Shown: one piece after another, positions 28,156 through 35,531 of the stretch | Layout of the letters: each line of letters starts with the position of its first letter | Position numbering within the stretch: position 1 is the first letter of the stretch | Assembly: GCF_001904635.1 (NCBI RefSeq) | Contig: NZ_MRCB01000019.1 | Coordinates: forward strand, 1-64,000 | Direction of reading: 5' to 3' | Source: Hydrococcus rivularis NIES-593 | Lineage (GTDB): Bacteria > Cyanobacteriota > Cyanobacteriia > Cyanobacteriales > Microcystaceae | DNA: 64,000 nt | The notes under the pieces: generated by a model | Seen by the model: the letters and a program-made list of their open reading frames with translations, nothing else | Databases searched by the model: none | What the model was told of the DNA's origin: nothing | Program-made: the position numbers and the translations under genes

Positions 28156-29607
28156 ATGGTAGGCAACAAAATCCAAATCGACAAAAAAAAATTAGTTCTT
28201 CTCGCCTACGTTGCTATGCTCAGTTCGATCGGTTTCGCGATCTTAGTGTTTGGTAGCCAAGGTACATCCGACCCTTCTAAAACATTATCAGGTTTGTCAA
28301 AATCGCTCACCAGCCAAGACATTCAAAGACGCATGAGCATGGGCGAGCGAATTTTGGTGACGGCGGATAACAGTCCCGACAAACAAGCGGCAACTAAGGC
28401 ATTCGCCAGTCGCGACTATACCAAAGCCGTCGAACTACTTAATTCGTCGCTGCAACTCAATCGCAACGATCCGGAAGCCTGGATCTATATGAACAATGCA
28501 CAAGCAGCCGAACGAGGAGATTCGATTGCTATCAGCGCAGTTGTGCCTATCGGTGGAAATTTAAATATTGCCAAAGAAATCCTGCGAGGCGTGGCTCAGG
28601 CTCAGCACCAAATCAATCAAAAAGGCGGGATTGGGGGAAGACTCATTCAAGTTCAAATTGCCAACGATGAAAACGATCCAGAAGTTGCCAAAAAAATAGC
28701 CGAACAATTAGTTAAAAAACGCCAGATCCTAGCAGTCATCGGACATAATGCTAGCGATGCTTCGATCGCGGCGGCTCCCATCTATCAAGCGGGAGGCTTA
28801 GTTGCGATTTCTCCCACTAGCAGCGCTAATGAGCTTTCAGGAATCGGAAGTTATCTATTTCGCACGACTCCCAGCGTTAGAGTCACTGCCGAGACATTGG
28901 CACAATACACCGTCAAAACCGCACGCAAATCGAAAATCGCCATATGTGCCGATTCCACAGATAAAGCCAGTGCGTCTTTTAAAGAGGAATTTATATGGGC
29001 TGCCGTAGCGGCTGGGGGTCAAGTAACCGATACAAGCTGCGATTTTGCCAACGCCGATTTCAACGCGACAGAAATTCCCTCAAAAGCCATTAGCGATGGA
29101 GCCGATGCTTTGGTGTTAGCTCCTTCGATTAAGAAAATCAATCAAGCGATCGATGTAGCGCAAGCGAATCAAAATCGACTCGCAATGTTTGGCAATCAAA
29201 CTATGTATGCATTTGAAACCCTAAAACAGGGACAAACGAATGTTAATGGGATGGTATTAGCAGTGGCTTGGCATCCAGCAGCTAATGGCGACCAGACTTA
29301 TTTGAAAAATGCCAGAAATCTTTGGGGCGGCATGGGAAACTGGCGCATGGCAACTGCTTATGATGCAACTGAGGTGGCGATCGCGGGTTTGAAGTCCGAG
29401 CCGAAGCGCGATGCTTTGCAAAAAGCTTTGTCCAATTCTGGCTTTTCCTTCAAGGGAGCTACGGGAGAAATTCGTTTTCTCCCCTCTGGCGATCGCTATG
29501 GAACAGCAGTACTGGTTAAGATTCAGCCCGGAAAAACCTCTGACACGGGTTACGATTTTGCTATTCTCAAGCCAGCCGTCAGCGGTCAGTTACCAGTTAA
29601 TCGATAA
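28156..29607 (+). CDS. ABC-type branched-chain amino acid binding protein with TPR-like insert
   Basis: 483 residues. One N-terminal membrane anchor (about 12-33) is followed by a TPR-like stretch (AATKAFASRDYTKAVELLNSSLQLNRNDPEAWIYMNN). From about residue 125 there is a LivJ/LivK-type type I periplasmic-binding fold (IPIGGNLNIAKEILRGVAQAQ-like start, IAVIGHNASDAS pocket loop). Such anchored, TPR-bearing variants are common in cyanobacteria, often next to Ser/Thr kinases, and may be sensors rather than transporter subunits. No permease or ATPase genes are nearby. The ORF is convergent with the MFS gene, 14 bases apart. Confidence 0.8.
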   Translation: MVGNKIQIDKKKLVLLAYVAMLSSIGFAILVFGSQGTSDPSKTLSGLSKSLTSQDIQRRMSMGERILVTADNSPDKQAATKAFASRDYTKAVELLNSSLQLNRNDPEAWIYMNNAQAAERGDSIAISAVVPIGGNLNIAKEILRGVAQAQHQINQKGGIGGRLIQVQIANDENDPEVAKKIAEQLVKKRQILAVIGHNASDASIAAAPIYQAGGLVAISPTSSANELSGIGSYLFRTTPSVRVTAETLAQYTVKTARKSKIAICADSTDKASASFKEEFIWAAVAAGGQVTDTSCDFANADFNATEIPSKAISDGADALVLAPSIKKINQAIDVAQANQNRLAMFGNQTMYAFETLKQGQTNVNGMVLAVAWHPAANGDQTYLKNARNLWGGMGNWRMATAYDATEVAIAGLKSEPKRDALQKALSNSGFSFKGATGEIRFLPSGDRYGTAVLVKIQPGKTSDTGYDFAILKPAVSGQLPVNR

Positions 29608-29621
29608 AGAGCAATAGACTA

Positions 29622-30785
29622 TTAGCGCCAATAGACAAGCGCTATTCCTCCTGTCAGTAGCTGGACGAGCACGATAAGCCCTACGCAAGCCGACCAACCG
29701 CCTAGCGACCAGACAAAACCAGGAAGTATTGCACCAAGACTGCCGCCTATATAAAAGCAACACACGTAGAGTCCGGTGGCTGAAGATCGTCCCTCTTGGG
29801 CGACTGCGCCAACGTAGCTTTTGGCGGCTGACTGACAGACAAAAATTCCTGACGAGCCGAGCGCGAGTCCGATAATTACCAGCCACAATTTTGGCACTAG
29901 CGTAATCATTACGCCTACGCCAGCCGCCGCGATCGCGATCGTCAACACAAGGCGATAGCCAATCAAGTCAAGCCATTTTCCTACTATGGGCGTTACCACA
30001 GCACCAAGCAAGTAGACGAAAAAAATTGCCCCTAGAGCTGTGGTTCCCAAATAAAATGGCGGTGCCGCCAAGTAAAAACTAACGTAGGTAAACGTACTAA
30101 CGTTGGCAAAAAGCACGTTAAATCCCACCGCATAGGCTGCTAAGAGGCGGGGATTGCGCAGATGCATGCCAAAAGCACGCACCGAGGCGATTAGATTTTT
30201 CTGACGGACAAAATTTCGCGATCGCGGTAGCCAAGCCAAAACCACAAAAACACAAACTAAGTTCAAGCACCCAAGAATAACGAAAGCCAAACGCCAACTA
30301 AAACGGTCGGCAACCACCCCACAGAGAAATCTTCCCAAAACTCCGCCAACGATATTACCAGTAATATAAGCAGATATTGCCGAGCCGACTCCAACATCTG
30401 CCCACTCCTCACTAATATAAGCAATTGTCACCGAGAAGATTACTGCGATAAAAAGACCTTGTACAAAACGCCACCCAATTAACGCATCCAGATCGGGGGC
30501 GGTTGCCGTCAAGAAAGTTGGTATAGAAAGCCCAAAGATCGCCGCACCGATAACATCCTTGCGACCTAAAACGTCAGCAAGAATACCAACCAACGGGGCA
30601 GCCAGACCAACTGCAATCGTCGTTGCGCTAACTGTCAGACTTACCTCCACTTTAGAAGCATGAAAGACTTGCGAGAAAAGAGGAAGAAGCGACTGCGTAG
30701 CATACAGATTGAGAAAAGCGCTAAAGCCTGCTAGGGCTATGGCTAAAACTCGTGTATTGACTTTTTTAAAGAAATGGCTCAGCAA
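29622..30785 (-). CDS. MFS transporter
   Basis: 387 residues with about twelve membrane segments. The loop 2-3 signature reads GILADVLGRKDV, and the layout resembles YnfM/drug:H+ antiporter-type members. Substrate unknown. It starts 24 bases downstream of the Fe(II)/2-oxoglutarate oxygenase gene on the same strand, so the two are probably co-transcribed and this protein may export, or import, the oxygenase product or substrate. Confidence 0.82.
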   Translation of the reverse strand: MLSHFFKKVNTRVLAIALAGFSAFLNLYATQSLLPLFSQVFHASKVEVSLTVSATTIAVGLAAPLVGILADVLGRKDVIGAAIFGLSIPTFLTATAPDLDALIGWRFVQGLFIAVIFSVTIAYISEEWADVGVGSAISAYITGNIVGGVLGRFLCGVVADRFSWRLAFVILGCLNLVCVFVVLAWLPRSRNFVRQKNLIASVRAFGMHLRNPRLLAAYAVGFNVLFANVSTFTYVSFYLAAPPFYLGTTALGAIFFVYLLGAVVTPIVGKWLDLIGYRLVLTIAIAAAGVGVMITLVPKLWLVIIGLALGSSGIFVCQSAAKSYVGAVAQEGRSSATGLYVCCFYIGGSLGAILPGFVWSLGGWSACVGLIVLVQLLTGGIALVYWR

Positions 30786-30809
30786 AATAAAAATCGTAGA
30801 TCGAAGCTA

Positions 30810-31799
30810 TTAAGCAGTAGCTAAGAGCGTTGGCTTAGAAACTACAGGTTGACTGCTCATACGAACTCGGATGAGATGGCGATCTCGATCCTGAAAACTG
30901 GTACGACCATGAAGTGCTACATGATTGTTGCAGATTGCTAAAGCATCGTCGCTCATGTAATATTCCACCACGTTCGCCTTGTTTTCTAAAACATCAAGAA
31001 GAACTTTTAAGGCATTGCGAGCTTCTGGGACATCGAGATCCCGACGAGATTGAAATCCCTTCTCAAGAGTATCGTAGCGAAATCGAATAAACGGTTCGTT
31101 ACTGAAGATAGGGGCTAAAGTAGTTTTGACCGATCCAATGGTTCCTGCCTCTGTAAAGGTTGTGGGAATCCGAAATGGAAACTTGAAGGTTGATAAGGTC
31201 TCATAGGCTTTGCGTCCTTGCTCTGTTTCGAGCAAACGATTCTTGACCTCGCGACTATCGCAGATGAGAGATTTTCCGCCACCACATCTGGCTGCTCGGA
31301 CAACATACAGTAGAAAATACTTTTCTGGTCGTAAATAGTATTGCGTATCTGTATGGAGATCGGCACGATCGCTGTGTTCGGAGTAGGTGGCAAAATATCC
31401 GGCTGGAAGATACCGAGGCTTTACATCCCAAAGCAGTTTACCGATACGAGGGTCGGTTGGCGTAGGGTAACCTAGAGCTAAACTCAGTGCATAGAGTAAC
31501 TTGTTGCGATCGATTTCAGAAAACGAACATAGATGGGTTCGATCCAAAAAAATAGCACAGTATCGGTCGCTCAGAAGCTGTTTGAGGTTTTCTTGCAAAG
31601 CCTTAAGCTCAGCACTAACAGACAAAACCGCTTGGCGAAAAGTTATCTCGTTAAAGTGAGGATAAAATCCTTTGGCAACCGGCTTGTCGTAAAACTCGTC
31701 AATTGTCTCTGTGATTTTTAGACCAATTTTGTTCCAGATATCCGAAAATGCAAATCTACCTATTCCTGGAGCTAAATCTTCTTTGTGGAAAAGCATCAC
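30810..31799 (-). CDS. TauD/TfdA-like Fe(II)/2-oxoglutarate dioxygenase
   Basis: 329 residues in the clavaminate synthase-like fold. The iron ligands are visible as H149-T-D151 (ADLHTDTQYY) and the distal H297 (VALHGRTSF), with RHLIRVRM downstream likely giving the 2-oxoglutarate-binding arginine. The relatives include TauD and amino-acid hydroxylases of natural-product pathways. The substrate is not predictable. Co-orientation with an MFS transporter 24 bases downstream suggests an exported or imported small molecule. The second of two adjacent ATG codons could also be the start. Confidence 0.78.
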   Translation of the reverse strand: MMLFHKEDLAPGIGRFAFSDIWNKIGLKITETIDEFYDKPVAKGFYPHFNEITFRQAVLSVSAELKALQENLKQLLSDRYCAIFLDRTHLCSFSEIDRNKLLYALSLALGYPTPTDPRIGKLLWDVKPRYLPAGYFATYSEHSDRADLHTDTQYYLRPEKYFLLYVVRAARCGGGKSLICDSREVKNRLLETEQGRKAYETLSTFKFPFRIPTTFTEAGTIGSVKTTLAPIFSNEPFIRFRYDTLEKGFQSRRDLDVPEARNALKVLLDVLENKANVVEYYMSDDALAICNNHVALHGRTSFQDRDRHLIRVRMSSQPVVSKPTLLATA

Positions 31800-31932
31800 A
31801 CTTACTAAGTTAGGTTGATAATCTACGATTCAACTGAGATCTTGTACCATTCTCAACAACTGCTGCTGTCATTAATTTCTTGTTCGACCGAAAAAGAATT
31901 TCAGTCTATTTTAATCGAGTTGAGTTTTGAGC

Positions 31933-31950
31933 CTAGAACTTTAGTTCTAG
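31933..31950. promoter_or_regulatory. 18-bp palindrome upstream of the oxygenase-MFS unit
   Basis: CTAGAACT-TT-AGTTCTAG is perfectly palindromic and lies about 130 bases before the oxygenase start, typical of a dimeric-regulator operator. The rest of the spacer (31800-32368, 569 bases) is AT-rich and contains no supported gene; it also has to hold the promoter of the divergent lipoprotein gene. Confidence 0.45.
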
Positions 31951-32368
31951 ACATTAATACCAAAGATACAAGATCTGAGATTCAAGGCAGTTAGGAACAA
32001 ACCAACGGAAATCGTAGCCCCAACGTTAAAAATTATAATTTTTGGGCACCTTGTTGATTAAACAACTAATAAGTGAAGGATGAGTTAATAAAAAATTAAA
32101 TTTAGATTAAAAACTACAAAAGTCCAAGATTTTTTTATAAACTAAACCTTATTTAATTATTAACAAATCAATGAATTAAAAAATGATTGAAACCAAATTT
32201 TAATGCTTAGAAAACTAGCCAGAAAAATTGCCTAGTACAGGTCAATTGCTTGACAGGCGATCGAGCCTTTAGTCTCTGCTGGCGATCGCAAACTGGCAGA
32301 ATCTTTACTGAATTAGTTAAAGATTTCGTTAAAATTTACTGTCATCGGAGTTGGAGAAGAGTAAAGCC

Positions 32369-33715
32369 ATGAGCCAAACCCAAAAAAATCGTCGCGTTAA
32401 GTCTCCCCTTGCATTGACCCTTGCGATCGCTACTTTGACAACTAGCTTTCTAACTACTGCTTGCGACACAAGCATGCTTACTGAAGGTGGCGGGGCACCC
32501 CCAGCTTCCCCAGGAGCCTCTCCCGATGCCGCGACTGGCAGTGGCGAGGGATTAAAGTTGGGGGCACTACTGCCAATCACGGGCGACCTAGCATCGATCG
32601 GACAAAATATGCCCGATGCTGCCAAGTTAGCAGTAGACACGATAAATGCCTGCGGAGGAGTCAACGGAAAACCCGTTACACTAATCGCCGAAGACGATCA
32701 AACCGATCCGGCTGCTGGTGCGGCAGCCATGACAAAACTGGCAGAATCGGATCGAGTTGCTGGCGTTATCGGTTCGTTTGCCAGCAGCGTGTCTGGTGCG
32801 GCAGTCGATATCGCCATCCAAAACAAGATTATGTTAGTTTCTCCGGGCAGCACCAGCCCCGTCTTTACCGAACGCGCCCAAAAAGGAGAGCTGCAAGGCT
32901 ATTGGGCGAGAACGGCTCCTCCCGATACCTATCAGGCACAAGCTCTAGCAGCGCTGGCAAATAAAAAAGGTTTCAAGAATGTCGGGACTGTCGTCATCAA
33001 CAATGACTATGGCGTTGGTTTCGAGCAGTCATTTATAAAGTCTTTTGAAAAACAAGGCGGCAAGATTACCGATAAAAGTAACCCCGTTCGCTACGATCCC
33101 AAGGCAGCGACCCTCGATAGCGAAGCGGCTGCTGCTTTTGCAGGCAAACCCGATGCCGTCGCCGCCGTCCTCTATGCCGAGACGGGCAGTTTGCTACTAG
33201 AAGCTGCCTACAAGCAAGGATTGACCGAAGGCGTAACCCTGCTTCTAACTGATGGGGTTTATTCGGAAGATTTTGTTAAGTCGGTGGGCAAAACCAGCGA
33301 CGGCAAATCGATTATTAGCGGTGCTTTAGGAACGGTTCCGGGAGCTGACGGGAAAGCATTAGCCAACTTTACCCAGCTGTGGAAAGAGAAGACGGGCAAA
33401 GAGGTAACGGCTTACGTGCCCCATACCTGGGATGCAGCGGTTCTCTTGATGCTAGCTGCACAAGCAGCTAAAACGAATACGGGAGAGGGGATTAAGAGTA
33501 AAATCCGCGAAGTCGCCGGACCTCCGGGTACTGCCGTAACCGATGCTTGCCAAGCCATAGAGTTAGTCAAAAAAGGTGAAGATATCGACTATCAAGGTGC
33601 TAGCGGTAACGTCGATATCGATGAATATGGAGATGTTGTAGGAAATTACGATGTCTGGACGGTAAAAGATGACGGAACGCTGGAAATCATCGATAAAGTG
33701 TCTCCTGCTCAATAA
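32369..33715 (+). CDS. ABC-type amino acid binding lipoprotein
   Basis: 448 residues from MSQTQKNRRVKS; GGAGAAGAG at 32353-32361 supports the ATG at 32369 over the one six codons upstream. A signal peptide ends in a lipobox-like LTTAC with Cys32, then a Gly/Pro/Ala-rich linker. The type I periplasmic-binding fold follows (LGALLPITGDLASIGQNM, LIAEDDQTDPAAGA). It is the receptor of a branched-chain or other amino acid ABC importer. No permease or ATPase lies in the window, so it is an orphan here or serves distant genes. Confidence 0.85.
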   Translation: MSQTQKNRRVKSPLALTLAIATLTTSFLTTACDTSMLTEGGGAPPASPGASPDAATGSGEGLKLGALLPITGDLASIGQNMPDAAKLAVDTINACGGVNGKPVTLIAEDDQTDPAAGAAAMTKLAESDRVAGVIGSFASSVSGAAVDIAIQNKIMLVSPGSTSPVFTERAQKGELQGYWARTAPPDTYQAQALAALANKKGFKNVGTVVINNDYGVGFEQSFIKSFEKQGGKITDKSNPVRYDPKAATLDSEAAAAFAGKPDAVAAVLYAETGSLLLEAAYKQGLTEGVTLLLTDGVYSEDFVKSVGKTSDGKSIISGALGTVPGADGKALANFTQLWKEKTGKEVTAYVPHTWDAAVLLMLAAQAAKTNTGEGIKSKIREVAGPPGTAVTDACQAIELVKKGEDIDYQGASGNVDIDEYGDVVGNYDVWTVKDDGTLEIIDKVSPAQ

Positions 33716-33737
33716 GTTACAAGTGCGATCGCGCCGA

Positions 33738-35468
33738 TTATCTAACCTTCTGTTTCAAAATCGCGTCGAGCATCGCGAGTAATTTTCTCTCGTCAAAAGG
33801 CTTGCTGAGATAGCCAGCAGCCCCCAATTCCCTTGCCAGGCGACGGTGGCGATCGCTACTGTACGTACTGATCAAGATGACGGGTATTTTAGCTAGCTGC
33901 GGGTTTTGACGGCAAGATTTGAGAACGCCAAAGCCATTGAGATTAGGCATTTCAATGTCGCTGACAATCAAATCGACGGCTGGATTTTGGAGCAATTGCC
34001 GCATGCCTTCTTCTCCATCTTGCGCTTGTATGACTCGATACCCTGCTTTTTGCAGAGTCAAAACAAGCACCCGCCGCGAGGTGCGCGAATCGTCGATCGC
34101 CAAAATCGTAGCAGGAGCAGGTTTGGAACCTGCCCCTACGGCTATCGGCATTCGGTCGAGCTTTTGAGCGAGTAAAGCCTCAATATTGATGACCGCGACC
34201 AAATTTTCGTCCTCCAGAATCGCGCAGCCAGCGCAGTAACTTGGAGGTGCGATCGCGCTGCCAAAAGGCTTGACGACCATTTCCGGCACCGCCATCAGGC
34301 GATCGACGGCTAACTCGACGGCGATTGTCTGCCGACCGAGATCGAGGACGACGACCATAAGATCGCTAGGATCGGTTGTACCTCCAATCCCAACTGGCAG
34401 GGGGCTATTGTATTCGAGCAGTTCGGATAGGCGGTAAAGAGGAAGATCGCTATCTTGCCAGTGTAACCACTGCCGTCCGCTCGCATCGATGGAGCATTTG
34501 CCTTGAGCTAGCAAAATTTCTCGGACTTGTTGGCAAGAGACGACAAAGGCAGCAGAACCCGCCAACCAAACGAGCGAATTAGCCGTCTTCAGCGTTCGTT
34601 CCTCGTTTAAGGTTTCCTGTGGGCCAGCGATTGGGAAAACCATCCGCTCTCGTTCCAGTTCCAAAAACTGTTCTGCGATAGGGATTTCTGCGTCCCATAA
34701 ATCCTCGTGTTTGACTTTTGTCGTCAAACTGCTTTTGGCGGTTGCCTTCCAAATGCCTCTAAAACCTGCTAAAGCCAGCTGTCCGATAGTAGGAGCCGTT
34801 TGAGGACTCACTTGCAGGGTTGCCAGCGTAATTTGGGCAACGGCAACAAACTCGGAGATCTCTAACAGTTCGCCCAAGCTTAAAAACTCTTCGATTTGAG
34901 CCATGAGTGCTGTTGCCAGGTTAGAGGCTTTGGGACGAGACAAGATCGCCTCCAGATTTGCCAGCGCTTGAGGAACTTCCTGGTTCAACAGCGATTCTGT
35001 CTCTTCCTCCTCTCGCTCCAGGTCATCATCGAGCGCCAGTAGTTCTTCTAGCTCGTCTGGCACAGGAGTCAGGTAGGCTTCGAGTCGGGTAAAAATGGGT
35101 TCCGCTTTGGCGATCGCGTTTGCCCCCTCCTCGCGATCGGCTTGAATTTGGGTCAGCAGAGATTGGCGCAGACATTCATAAGCCTGCCAGAGCAGATCTG
35201 CGAGTTCGGAATCGACGATCGGCTTTTCTTGCCACACTCGACGAAAAAAATTCTCGAACCGATCGGCTAGAGTATAGATGTCGGTTAATTTAACTTGGGC
35301 TGCACCACTCTTGATAGTACTCGCCGCCCGCACCAATCCATAAACATTGGTAAGGCTGAGGTCATCAGGGAGTTTTAGCAACGTTTCTTGGAGCTGCTGT
35401 AGGAGTTCTAGCGCTTCCTCGACGAAGAGATGATAGGCTTGGTCGTGGAAATCGGGATCGAGGGTCAT
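33738..35468 (-). CDS. CheW-receiver protein with degenerate Hpt, lacking a kinase domain
   Basis: 576 residues. Residues 1-115 resemble the Hpt domain of CheA-like kinases, but the phosphoacceptor position is serine (RAASTIKSGAA, Ser50) instead of histidine. About 140-245 is a second helical region. A CheW-like domain occupies about 295-440 and a receiver about 455-573 with Asp504 (VSDIEMP) and Lys556. The dimerisation and HATPase domains normally found between Hpt and CheW are absent. It cannot be a histidine kinase itself and may act as an adaptor or phosphate sink. It lies 63 bases downstream of the GAF-rich chemoreceptor. Confidence 0.8.
   Translation of the reverse strand: MTLDPDFHDQAYHLFVEEALELLQQLQETLLKLPDDLSLTNVYGLVRAASTIKSGAAQVKLTDIYTLADRFENFFRRVWQEKPIVDSELADLLWQAYECLRQSLLTQIQADREEGANAIAKAEPIFTRLEAYLTPVPDELEELLALDDDLEREEEETESLLNQEVPQALANLEAILSRPKASNLATALMAQIEEFLSLGELLEISEFVAVAQITLATLQVSPQTAPTIGQLALAGFRGIWKATAKSSLTTKVKHEDLWDAEIPIAEQFLELERERMVFPIAGPQETLNEERTLKTANSLVWLAGSAAFVVSCQQVREILLAQGKCSIDASGRQWLHWQDSDLPLYRLSELLEYNSPLPVGIGGTTDPSDLMVVVLDLGRQTIAVELAVDRLMAVPEMVVKPFGSAIAPPSYCAGCAILEDENLVAVINIEALLAQKLDRMPIAVGAGSKPAPATILAIDDSRTSRRVLVLTLQKAGYRVIQAQDGEEGMRQLLQNPAVDLIVSDIEMPNLNGFGVLKSCRQNPQLAKIPVILISTYSSDRHRRLARELGAAGYLSKPFDERKLLAMLDAILKQKVR
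34108..34139. repeat. REP-like palindrome inside the CheW-receiver linker
   Basis: GTAGCAGGAGCAGGTT and AACCTGCCCCTAC form an imperfect palindrome within the coding region. It is read in frame as V444-T454 (VGAGSKPAPAT) exactly between the CheW and receiver domains. GTAGGGGC...GCCCCTAC palindromes are common dispersed repeats in cyanobacterial genomes, so this appears to be an in-frame insertion tolerated in a linker. Confidence 0.6.
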
Positions 35469-35531
35469 CGTTAGTTTCCTGTCATCGTCTATTGTTTAGA
35501 ATTCAACGCATAGAATTCAAAATCCGGATGA

